This document shows, piece after piece, positions 9,580-18,320 of a stretch of 36,363 nt of DNA. Within the stretch, counting starts at the first letter, position 1. The number at the start of each line of letters is the position of its first letter. Below the pieces are notes generated by a model. It was not told the origin of the DNA. It did no database searches and saw only the letters and a program-made list of their open reading frames with translations. The stretch spans positions 1 through 36,363 of the forward strand of contig JAKAVL010000046.1 in the NCBI GenBank assembly GCA_021817305.1, read 5' to 3'. Position numbers and translations under genes: made by a program. This DNA comes from Microcaldota archaeon (lineage in GTDB: Archaea; Micrarchaeota; Micrarchaeia; Micrarchaeales; CABMGC01).

Positions 9580-11149
9580 CTCTAGAGCCCATGAACAGGA
9601 GGGTATATCTGCGCAGCAGGCGCACCGCGGATCCGGCGTACCTTATGCCGGATGTCGAGGCTGCAAGCCTGTCCAGGTCGCTTCTCTCGACAAGGTGCAT
9701 TATGCCGATTATCGCGGGATACGCGAGCAGCATTATGGTGAAGCCTGCAACGAGCTCAAGCAGATGGCCGGGCAGCAGGAGAGCGGCGTATATCGGTATT
9801 GCGAGTATGAGGTTTGCAAGGAGAACCATCGACATGCGCCCGTAGCTCAGCTTGGCCTTAAGATCGCGCATGGATAGCCGTATGAAAAGAAGGTTTGAAG
9901 CTATGCTGCCTATGATGAAGACGGAAAGTATGACGCCGATAGTGTTAAGGTATGGGATGAGCACCGCCATGGAGGCGAGCTGTATGGACACCGACAGAAG
10001 GCTGTAATAAAGGTACTTTCTGGTCGCGCCCTCCGAGGTGATCAAGCTGCCGAGAAAAACGCCTATCATGCTTATCGCTGTCCCAAATGCTATGAGCGTG
10101 AGGTAAAGCGGCGCATAGGAGTACTTGCTGGATAGGAGTATGCCAAGGCCGGGGCTGGCCATGACCCCAATGTAGATTATGAGGGGCATCGAAAACAGCA
10201 GGGAGTACAGGATTATCTTGTTGAATGACGAGTTCCTTGCCGCACGGCTCTTGCGGCCGTGGCCGGCCCTTGAGAACACCGGCACAAGAAACGAGGAGGA
10301 GGTTGTGAATAGAGTTGTCGTGAGAGCAAGGCCCTTCAGCGCGGCGCTGTAGTTTCCCAGAATCGTTGCGCTCGCGAAGGCACCCAGAATTAGCACGGAG
10401 AGGTTCTGCGTTGCAAGCTTTGACAGGTTTATCAGTCCCAGGGGCACCGAGAAGCTGAAGGCATGCATGAACTCGCTGCGGGAGGGCATGCGCAGCGAGA
10501 AGCCCCTGTATCCTGAAGCTATACGCAGCGCATAGGATACGGCTGTTGCTGCGCCTATGACATACCCGAGGAGCATGCCGAGAAGGGCGCCGTCGACGCC
10601 GAGCCCGAGGTGCAGGAATGCGAGTATGGCCGCAAGCTGTATCAGGTCTATGACTAGGGTGATCACCGCAGCGGACGTCGGCCTTGAAAGGCCTATCAGG
10701 GCCATTATCGACGAGTTCTGCAGCATCATGAAGAATATCCACAGCGACGCCAGAATGAGCGACAGGGATGACACGCCGACGTTTCCGAAGAGGACGTTTG
10801 CCACAAGTCCGCTTAACCCTACGCCGGCGAGGGTGATCACCAGCGCTGCAGGAACCAGCAATGCGTATCCCGAGGACATGGTGCGCGATATTCCTTTTGC
10901 ATTGTTGCTGCTGGAGAACCTTGAGAGGTTCCTGCTGAGATATGCCCCGACACCGAAGTTCTGCATCCCGCCTACTATGGCAGCGAAGCTTACTGCGAAC
11001 ACGTAGAATCCGTAGCTGCTTGGACCCAAGGACCTTGTAAGCACCACGAAGGTTAGGACGCTAACGATTATGGCAAAGACCTGGCCGAAGTAAAGGATGT
11101 AGGCCATCCTCGCAGCAGATGATGAAAGGCTCTCCTTCTTTGTTGCCAT
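9563..11149 (-). CDS. Flippase / polysaccharide biosynthesis membrane protein (Wzx/MATE-like)
   Basis: AARMAYILYFGQVFAIIVSVLTFVVLTRSLGPSSYGFYVFA; multi-TM. Start set to MATKKESLS (11149), just downstream of a minus-strand TATA-like box; overlaps the next flippase by 17 nt. Confidence 0.8.
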   Translation of the reverse strand: MATKKESLSSSAARMAYILYFGQVFAIIVSVLTFVVLTRSLGPSSYGFYVFAVSFAAIVGGMQNFGVGAYLSRNLSRFSSSNNAKGISRTMSSGYALLVPAALVITLAGVGLSGLVANVLFGNVGVSSLSLILASLWIFFMMLQNSSIMALIGLSRPTSAAVITLVIDLIQLAAILAFLHLGLGVDGALLGMLLGYVIGAATAVSYALRIASGYRGFSLRMPSRSEFMHAFSFSVPLGLINLSKLATQNLSVLILGAFASATILGNYSAALKGLALTTTLFTTSSSFLVPVFSRAGHGRKSRAARNSSFNKIILYSLLFSMPLIIYIGVMASPGLGILLSSKYSYAPLYLTLIAFGTAISMIGVFLGSLITSEGATRKYLYYSLLSVSIQLASMAVLIPYLNTIGVILSVFIIGSIASNLLFIRLSMRDLKAKLSYGRMSMVLLANLILAIPIYAALLLPGHLLELVAGFTIMLLAYPAIIGIMHLVERSDLDRLAASTSGIRYAGSAVRLLRRYTLLFMGSRGGSNA

Positions 11150-11172
11150 TGCAAGACCGGGACTTCTACTAT

Positions 11173-11206
11173 GCTTTTTATTTGTTTGTATGGGAAAGTA
11201 TAAAAG
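11173..11206. promoter_or_regulatory. Divergent archaeal promoter pair (TATA-like boxes on both strands)
   Basis: Plus TATAAAAG at 11199-11206, about 30 nt before ATG 11234; minus AAATAAAAAGC (plus 11173-11183), about 27 nt before start 11149. Confidence 0.6.
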
Positions 11207-11233
11207 CAGCCATTCCGGCGCAATGAGGTTTTC

Positions 11234-13558
11234 ATGAAGTCTTATTTTGCATTGCAGGCAGTACTCAAGGGAAGGCTTGCGGAACATGCACTCGCATTAG
11301 CAATTTATCTCGTCATTGCGCTGGCCATGTTCTGGAACCTTGCTGGAAATGCGGCGGGATCGCTCCCTAACAGCGCAGGATCCTCGTACCAGAGCGCGTG
11401 GGGCCTGTGGTGGGTCAACTATGCCACGTTCGTGCTCCACCAGAATCCCTACTTCACAAGCTATATCCTTTACCCCATAGGCGCGAACCTGAATGCGCAG
11501 GCGCTTGCCCCGATAGCAGCGTTCCTTACCTGGCCTTTGCAGCAGATAGGCGTCGCCTTCGCATACAACGTCCTCCTCTTCTTGGGATTCGCACTCTCCG
11601 GGCTTTTCATGTACATGCTTGCAAAATACATTACAGGAAACAGGTACGCCGCGTTCATTGCCGGGCTCATCTTCGCGTTCGCCCCTGCGCACATAGCGCA
11701 GTCGTATACAGGCCTGCAGTGGACAAGCGTAGAGTTCATGCCCCTTTTCGTGCTCCTTATGCTTATGACTATACGGGAGACGAGGCACAGGTATTTTTAT
11801 GCCGTGCTTTCTGGAGCCAGTTTCTTCATGGTAACGTTCTTCGGGGACATTCAGCAGGGGGCGATGATGCTTTTCTTCGCGATCCTGGCACTTGCCATTC
11901 TTCTCTTCGCCGAAAGGAGGCTCTTCGACAGGAATACTGTGTATGCGCTGGCCATCATGACTGCGGTAGCTGCACTCATGTGTGCGCCACTCCTTGCGCT
12001 GATGGCAACTGCGCCGGGGCAGGGCGGAGTGCAGCAGGCGCAGCTCAGCAGCATACCGCGCGGCATGCTATTCAGCGACACGCTCGCGTCGTTCTTCCTA
12101 CCCAGCTACTACAACGGCATTCTGGGCGGGTCTGCGGCGTACTACAATAGCACCTATGGACTGAATTATACTGGGATCCCCACACTATCGGCTGCAAGCA
12201 GGAAGGTGGCGTATCTAGGTTATACTGCCATGGCGCTTGCCGCCGTAGGCATAGCCTTCTCGTTTAAGAGGGAGCGCAAGCAGCTTGCGCTCTGGTCTGC
12301 AGTGCTGGTTGTGTTCGCATTGCTCGCGCTCGGACCGGTGCTGCAGATTACCGGCGCGGTCAGCGGTTCCCATGGCCCGGTGTACATAGGCATGAACGTT
12401 TCCAACGGCAACGTATCCGGCATGCCGATGCCATACCTGCTTTACAGCTATGTCCCCGTGATAAACTCGGTGACCCAGCCGGGGGCATTCGACATCGTGG
12501 CGGAGATGGCCCTCGCAATGCTGGCCGCGATCGGAGTTGGTCACCTGATAAAGACGGAGGCCATAGGCGGCAAGGGCCTTGCCTTTGCCGTGGCCCTTTC
12601 ACTGCTTATACTTATAGAATACAACGGCATGCCTCTGTCTGGGACGTCTGCGGCTCGGCTGACATCCAGCGCAGCGGTGCCTGCGGGGTTCGCTGCCCTG
12701 GGCAACTTCAGCGGCAATTACTCAGTTCTGTCATTGCCCGCACTGCCTGCGCAGAACGGGAGCTTCGGGTATCCGGGCACTGCCATGCTATACTCTACGG
12801 CATCAAAGAAGCCCCTGGTCGGAGGCTACTCCGCAATCATGAACGCATCGCAGCAGACAGCCCTAGAGACTATTCCGCTTGTAGTTCAGACCACGTACCT
12901 GCAGGGAAGGCAGGGATTCCTTTACCCGTACCCGATAAACGAGAACTACAGCAACCTCACGCTCCTGCTGCTTGACGAGTATGGCACTGGCATAGTTTCC
13001 ATGCAGAACGGCGCGTTTTCGCCAAACGACTCCGCGAGCCTGAGGAACTATCTGGAGAGCATTTTCGGAGCGCCGTGGTACTCCGATAACGGCACGACAA
13101 TGTTTCAGACAGGCGGCGCCATAAGCAGGCACATCGCTGTCGGGCTTGACGCGTACACTGTGGGGACATGGACGCCCGGGTACATATTCTGTGCGCAGCA
13201 GTGCAACTCCCAGTTCGCAACGATGTGGTGGGGCGGAAATCCGCGCGGCGTATACGTTTACTCGTACAGGAATGGCAGCATTGCGATGGGTACCGATGCG
13301 CTGTCGTACTATGGAACTGCCAATGTTGCAGTAATAGACAATGGCAGGCTTGCGGGCTTTATCAACGCGACCAACAACACAATTGCAAGGCAGAGGTTCA
13401 GCGTTACGCTGAACGTCACGCGGGGCCTCAACCAAGTGATACTGTACGAGCCCAACTCTACCATTGGACAGCAGAATCCGAATTACGCGCAATACCCGTA
13501 CTTCAACTTCGGGATTTACAACATGACAGTTACGTACGCGAACGACACGACGACATGA
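11234..13558 (+). CDS. Large polytopic membrane protein, GT-C/YfhO-like putative glycosyltransferase
   Basis: About 12 TM helices then a soluble C-terminus; strong similarity to the 18805-21096 product (WWVxYxxFxLHQ, GANLxxQ, NRYAAFIAGxIFAFxxxHIAQxY, SFFLPSYYNG). Confidence 0.7.
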   Translation: MKSYFALQAVLKGRLAEHALALAIYLVIALAMFWNLAGNAAGSLPNSAGSSYQSAWGLWWVNYATFVLHQNPYFTSYILYPIGANLNAQALAPIAAFLTWPLQQIGVAFAYNVLLFLGFALSGLFMYMLAKYITGNRYAAFIAGLIFAFAPAHIAQSYTGLQWTSVEFMPLFVLLMLMTIRETRHRYFYAVLSGASFFMVTFFGDIQQGAMMLFFAILALAILLFAERRLFDRNTVYALAIMTAVAALMCAPLLALMATAPGQGGVQQAQLSSIPRGMLFSDTLASFFLPSYYNGILGGSAAYYNSTYGLNYTGIPTLSAASRKVAYLGYTAMALAAVGIAFSFKRERKQLALWSAVLVVFALLALGPVLQITGAVSGSHGPVYIGMNVSNGNVSGMPMPYLLYSYVPVINSVTQPGAFDIVAEMALAMLAAIGVGHLIKTEAIGGKGLAFAVALSLLILIEYNGMPLSGTSAARLTSSAAVPAGFAALGNFSGNYSVLSLPALPAQNGSFGYPGTAMLYSTASKKPLVGGYSAIMNASQQTALETIPLVVQTTYLQGRQGFLYPYPINENYSNLTLLLLDEYGTGIVSMQNGAFSPNDSASLRNYLESIFGAPWYSDNGTTMFQTGGAISRHIAVGLDAYTVGTWTPGYIFCAQQCNSQFATMWWGGNPRGVYVYSYRNGSIAMGTDALSYYGTANVAVIDNGRLAGFINATNNTIARQRFSVTLNVTRGLNQVILYEPNSTIGQQNPNYAQYPYFNFGIYNMTVTYANDTTT

Positions 13559-13788
13559 GTTTGCTTATAAGTCTTTGGGTGCTGGATATTTATACCAGTG
13601 GGTGCATACTATAGTGCGAAGAAGGAATTTCAGTTTAAGTACAGCATTACAGCTTATTCTTAAAATGATAAAAACAGCAAGACGAAAAGTACAGCGATCT
13701 AACATTGATTTCGGGCTAGCGCAATGCGAAGCCAGCTTTTGAGATTCGACTGCTTTTGATTTGTTGAAATTCCTCTTCTCATAATTTA

Positions 13789-13832
13789 ATACCAGGAGAA
13801 TTCCCCCAACCTCGTTGGGGGTTGTCTGGTAT
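13789..13832 (+). repeat. Left-end nested inverted repeat of the tnpB element
   Basis: Outer ATACCAG (13789-13795)/CTGGTAT (13826-13832); inner CCCCCAAC (13803-13810)/GTTGGGGG (13814-13821), both perfect. Confidence 0.7.
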
Positions 13833-13891
13833 CTAATACTAAAGTCCTATCCCTAATATAAACGTATATATTTTATCTACCTATCAAGCTC

Positions 13892-15324
13892 GTGGAACTT
13901 ACCGCGAAGATAGAGATATTTCCCACGCCCGCACAAAAAGATACGCTATGGAAACTGTCGGAACGCTGCAGGCTGCTGTACAACTTCGCACTGAAGGAAC
14001 GGATGGACGCGTTCAAGGACAACGTCAAGATAGGCTACCTAGAACAGCAAAACGATCTTCCGCGAATAAAGAAGAGGTATCCGCAATACGCATGGGTCCA
14101 TTCAAAGGTGCTACAGGGCACACTCCGGCACCTCGATACGGCATACGGATCGTACAACGCGCTGAAAAAGAACGGAGACAAGGCGGCGAGGCCGCCGAGA
14201 TACAAGGGAAGGGGCGAGTTCGCCACAATGACCTACAACCAGTCGGGATTCAAAATAAGGGACAGCAGGATAACACTTTCGCAGTTCTGCAACAACACTG
14301 CGCTTGCATTCGAGATACCGAAAAAGTACGTATTCGATAAGGTGCTTGAGGTGTCAATGTCGTCAAGGCACGGCAGGTACTTCCTGTCGGTAGTATATCA
14401 ATTCAGGGAGAAGGAGTACGTGGACAACGGCAGGTACATTGCGATAGATTTGGGGGTGAGCAACATAATCACATCGGTAAATACCGAGGCAAAGTCCCTG
14501 CAGGTCAGGAACAAGAGGCCGGATACCTACTGGGAGAAAAGGATCGAGAGCATACAGGCAAGGAAATCACACTGCAGAAAGGGAAGCAGGAAGTACAAAA
14601 ACTCCACAAGCACGAACTTTGGATGAGGAACAAGTCTGCAAACCAGATAAGGGACTTTCAGCACAAGGTATCCGATAAACTCGTAAGGAACACAAAGGCG
14701 AATACCATAATAATCGGAGACCTCTCACCGAAACAGATGGTCATGAAGGATTATGCTTCGAAATATGCCAAGGGCCTGCACAGGTCGCTCCAGAACACAG
14801 GCACGATTGGCAGATTCGCCGGTTTCCTCAAATACAAGGCAAAGAAGATGGGGAAGAAGGTTGAGGAGATAAGCGAAAAGGACACGACAAAGATGTGCTC
14901 TGCATGCGGAAAGATGCACGGCATGAAACTGTCGGACAGGATTATGGAGTGTGATTGTGGAAACCATATCGACAGGGACATAAACTCTGCGATAAACATA
15001 ATGAACGGGTTCCTATCACAGAATGCCCTAGTGGCGGGGCTGAGCGCATTTGCGCTCAAACTGCGACAAACAGGCCTGCTGAATGACAATGACGGCAGTG
15101 CGCTCGCGGAAGTACCTTATGCGGGCGGGGATACCGCCGGCTTCGCCGGCGGAGAGGACCCGCCCGTGCGTGGGGTTTATAAGGGGCGAAGCCCCTTATG
15201 TCATTACATAGACTTGCAGCAACAGCGTATCGCGCTTTGTAGAAAAGGCTTAAATACTCTATTGCAGCAGAAGGTATCAGGGAAGACCAAACGATGGGGG
15301 ATAGAATGGAAACAAATGAGTTAG
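13892..15324 (+). pseudogene. tnpB: TnpB-family RNA-guided nuclease (IS605 OrfB), split by a -1 frameshift at 14597-14601
   Basis: ORF 13892-14626 (RuvC-I YIAIDLGVSNI) and ORF 14623-15324 (zinc finger CSACG...CDCG, RuvC-III DRDINSAINIMN). Together they make one OrfB protein if one base is regained at the A5 run. GTG start with TATA-like box about 25 nt upstream. Either a pseudogene or a frameshifted gene. Confidence 0.8.
15122..15199 (+). ncRNA. Candidate omega/re-RNA scaffold at the tnpB 3' end
   Basis: Perfect stems CGGGCGGG (15122-15129)/CCCGCCCG (15159-15166) enclosing CCGCCGGC (15134-15141)/GCCGGCGG (15145-15152), then ATAAGGGGC (15179-15187)/GCCCCTTAT (15191-15199). Confidence 0.5.
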
Positions 15325-15551
15325 TAGAAGGTGGAACGTACGACGTTCGTTTGAACGCAAGGAACCCTAAGGGAGAGGGGATAGGCAGGATAAACGACAT
15401 CGTTGTGTTTGTGCGCAATGCGCACACGAGGATTGGGAAGACGCACCGCGTAAAGATAACAAAGCTTTACAGGACATTCGCGTACGCCGAACTCGCAGAA
15501 ATGATGGGTGGCAGTAAGTATTTTATAGGTAATGGTAGCCAAATAGTATAG
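15294..15551 (+). CDS. TRAM domain protein
   Basis: YDVRLNARNPKGEGIGRINDIVVFVRNAHTRIGKTHRVKITKLYRTFAYAEL fits TRAM; TATA-like CTTAAATACT at 15249-15258. Start may be 15306. Confidence 0.85.
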   Translation: MGDRMETNELVEGGTYDVRLNARNPKGEGIGRINDIVVFVRNAHTRIGKTHRVKITKLYRTFAYAELAEMMGGSKYFIGNGSQIV

Positions 15552-15667
15552 ACCTGTTTATTTTATTTTGAAATTTTTATTTTATGCGACATTATGGCAC
15601 AAGAACGGCCAGCAGTCGTTCTTGCATTTAGGGGCAGTGGCCCGGATAGATTTGAGGAAGGGATTTT

Positions 15668-16303
15668 ATGGATTACAAAGAATTCTCTGAGAGTGTGAAG
15701 CATGGCACGACTACGCTCGGCCTTGTGTGCAGCGACGGCGTGGTCATGGGGTCTGACGTAAGAGCGACAGGAGGGACTTACATATTCAGCTCTGAAGCGG
15801 TCAAGATACACAAGATAAACAACGAGCTCGGGGTCACCATAGCCGGCGGCGTTGGAGACGCGGAGTACCTTGTAAAGATACTGAAGGTGCAGAGCGAGAT
15901 ATACGGCATGAATGAGGGTAAGCTGATGACGCCGAAGGCAGCGACTTCGATAATATCGCTCATAATGCAGGAGAACAAGATGATGCCATTTTACGTTGAG
16001 CTCATATTGGGGGGCCTGAACAACGGAGTCCCAGAAGTTTACAGCGTGGACCCGGTAGGGGGCCATATAAAGGAATCGAAGTTCACCTCCACTGGAAGCG
16101 GATCCATAGCTGCTACAGGCTACATAGAGGGGGTCTACCAGGAGGGCATGAGCACGCAGGAGGCCGCAAGGCACATAGCGAAGGCGCTGAAGATAGCGAT
16201 GAAGCGCGACTCCGCAACAGGCGACGGGATACGCATGGTCTCGATAACGAAGAAGGGTTACAAGGAGTACGGCAAGGATGAGATAGAGAAACTGCTTAAG
16301 TAA
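15668..16303 (+). CDS. psmB: Proteasome subunit beta
   Basis: Propeptide ending ...VKHG|TTTLGLVCSDGVVMGSDVRAT; VYSVDPVGG; GSGS...GYIEGVYQEGMS. Confidence 0.95.
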   Translation: MDYKEFSESVKHGTTTLGLVCSDGVVMGSDVRATGGTYIFSSEAVKIHKINNELGVTIAGGVGDAEYLVKILKVQSEIYGMNEGKLMTPKAATSIISLIMQENKMMPFYVELILGGLNNGVPEVYSVDPVGGHIKESKFTSTGSGSIAATGYIEGVYQEGMSTQEAARHIAKALKIAMKRDSATGDGIRMVSITKKGYKEYGKDEIEKLLK

Positions 16304-16375
16304 ATACGACCTACGGCGCGTTTTCAAGGTTGCATTCATTGGAATGAGCCGATAGTCTAATCAGCCAGTGATTCA

Positions 16376-18316
16376 TTGGAGAACGAAGTGCGGGAGAACA
16401 ACAAGGACATAAAGGAGAGGATAAAGGAGCTCATGCCTGCGGAAGCGGGCCTGTCAAACATAGAGTTCGAGGGCCCGGACGTTGCCGTGTACGTTAAGGA
16501 TATAGCCTACGTGTACAACGACGAGAGCATAATAAGGAACATCTCCTCCTCGATAAAGAAGAGGCTCATAGTCAGGAGCGATGAGGCGAAGCTCACCGAT
16601 GAGGAATCTGCGCTAAGTGCGATAATGAGCATCGTGCCCAAGGATGCCGGCGTGACAGAAGACAACATACACTTCGACAGGCAGTTCTCGCAGGTCTACA
16701 TAGAGGCCATGAAGCCCGGCCTTGTCATAGGCAAGGGCGGAAGCACGCTCATAAGGATCATATCGGAGACAAAGTGGGTGCCAAAGGTATTGCGCATACC
16801 CACCATGAACAGCGACGTGATAAAGGGGGTCAGGAGCCTTGTTGTCAAGGAGAGCGATTTCAGGAAGAAGTTCCTTTCCTCGCTTGGCAAGAAGATAAAC
16901 CAGCCAATGGTGAAGAGCGAGTGGGTAAAGGCAACGGCGCTTGGCGGCTTCCGCGAGGTGGGCAGATCGTGCCTGCTGCTTGAGACCAACCATTCGAAGA
17001 TTCTCATAGACTGCGGCATAAGCCCCGAGCCAGGCATAAAGGGATTCGACACCACTGCCACGGAGAACAAGGCGTTCCCCTATCTTGACGGAGCGAACAT
17101 AACGATAAACGACCTCGATGCCGTAGTGCTCACGCACGCGCACATGGACCACATAGGCTTCGTGCCTTATCTCTTCAAGTTCGGCTACAGCGGCCCGGTA
17201 TACTGCACGCCGCCCAGCAGGGATCTTGCCGCGCTTTCATTGTACGACTACAACAAGCTTGTTACTAGATCGGGGGGCACGCCGCTCTACGGCGAGAAGG
17301 ACATCAAGACGATGCTCATGCACATGGTACCCCGGGACTTCGGCGAGGTAACCAACATAACGGACGAGATAAAGCTTACGTACCACAACGCAGGGCACAT
17401 ACTGGGGAGCAGCACTGTGCACCTTCACATAGGCGAGGGCCTGTACAACATAGTGCATACGGGGGACATGAAGTATGGTTTCACGAGGCTGTTTGACCAG
17501 GCTGAGACAAAGTACCCGAGGATAGACGCGCTGTTCATGGAGAGCACGTACGGAGGGCCCAGGGACATGGGCTCCGACAGGCAGCACGGGGAGGAGGACC
17601 TCATGACCTTCATAAAGAAGGTGACAAGCGAGGGCGGCAAGGTGATGATACCGCTTTTCGCCATAGGAAGAGCGCAGGAGCTGCAGCTTGTCCTTGAGAG
17701 CTATATGAATAATCCGGCGTACAAGATGGAGGTTCCCGTGTTCCTCGACGGCATGATACTCGAGGCCAGCGCCATACACACCGCTTATCCGGAGTACCTG
17801 AAGATGGGCCTTAGGCACAGGATACTCAACAACAACTCCCCATTCGAGAGCGAGATATTCGAGATAGCGAAGGGGGAGCGCAGCGAGATAGCGGATAAGG
17901 GGCCCGCGGTAATACTCGCAAGCGGCGGAATGATGAACGGCGGAACGAGCCTGGAGTACTTCAAGCTCCTTGCAGATAATCCGAAGAACGCGCTTGTGTT
18001 CGTCGGTTACAACAGCGCAGGCTCGTTTGGAAGGAGGGTGCAGAACGGATTGAAGGAGACGGCATTGCCGGGGGAGGACGGAAAGCTTGAGCCGATGAAG
18101 ATAAACATGCAGGTCAAGACAATGGACATGTTCTCAGGCCACAGCAACAGGCCGCAGCTTATGAGCTTTGTCGAGCATCTCAGGCCGCAGGCGAAGAAGA
18201 TTTACACGATGCATGGGGAGGAGAGCAAGTGCGACGACCTCGCGAGGACGCTGAGCAGCAGGTTCAGGGTGGAGGGCCGCGCACCTATGAACCTCGACAG
18301 CATACGCTTCAAGTGA
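16376..18316 (+). CDS. KH-domain beta-CASP ribonuclease aCPSF1 (FttA-like)
   Basis: N-terminal KH region (GLVIGKGGSTLIRIISE), metallo-beta-lactamase HAHMDHIG, beta-CASP motifs, C-terminal HGEESKC; TTG start. Confidence 0.95.
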   Translation: MENEVRENNKDIKERIKELMPAEAGLSNIEFEGPDVAVYVKDIAYVYNDESIIRNISSSIKKRLIVRSDEAKLTDEESALSAIMSIVPKDAGVTEDNIHFDRQFSQVYIEAMKPGLVIGKGGSTLIRIISETKWVPKVLRIPTMNSDVIKGVRSLVVKESDFRKKFLSSLGKKINQPMVKSEWVKATALGGFREVGRSCLLLETNHSKILIDCGISPEPGIKGFDTTATENKAFPYLDGANITINDLDAVVLTHAHMDHIGFVPYLFKFGYSGPVYCTPPSRDLAALSLYDYNKLVTRSGGTPLYGEKDIKTMLMHMVPRDFGEVTNITDEIKLTYHNAGHILGSSTVHLHIGEGLYNIVHTGDMKYGFTRLFDQAETKYPRIDALFMESTYGGPRDMGSDRQHGEEDLMTFIKKVTSEGGKVMIPLFAIGRAQELQLVLESYMNNPAYKMEVPVFLDGMILEASAIHTAYPEYLKMGLRHRILNNNSPFESEIFEIAKGERSEIADKGPAVILASGGMMNGGTSLEYFKLLADNPKNALVFVGYNSAGSFGRRVQNGLKETALPGEDGKLEPMKINMQVKTMDMFSGHSNRPQLMSFVEHLRPQAKKIYTMHGEESKCDDLARTLSSRFRVEGRAPMNLDSIRFK

Positions 18317-18320
18317 GGCC

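Larger units (their letters stand above)
13776..15200 (+). mobile_element. IS605/IS1341-like tnpB-only element (no tnpA seen); approximate limits
   Basis: TnpB coding region flanked by a left nested hairpin (13789-13832) and right nested hairpins (15122-15199). Exact ends not determined. Confidence 0.6.

Noticed and set aside
11297-13492. Alternative-frame and antisense ORFs (163, 250, 209 aa) inside the GT-C-like gene
   Set aside because: Arg/Cys/His-rich shadow ORFs; the 774-aa TM protein with a paralog explains the region.
13559-13788. tnpA remnant beside tnpB
   Set aside because: The gap is too short for a Y1 transposase and no HUH-like or catalytic Tyr motif was found.
16613-17818. Antisense ORFs of 179 and 193 aa inside aCPSF1
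   Set aside because: Shadow ORFs with Tyr/Val/His-rich composition opposite a conserved gene.
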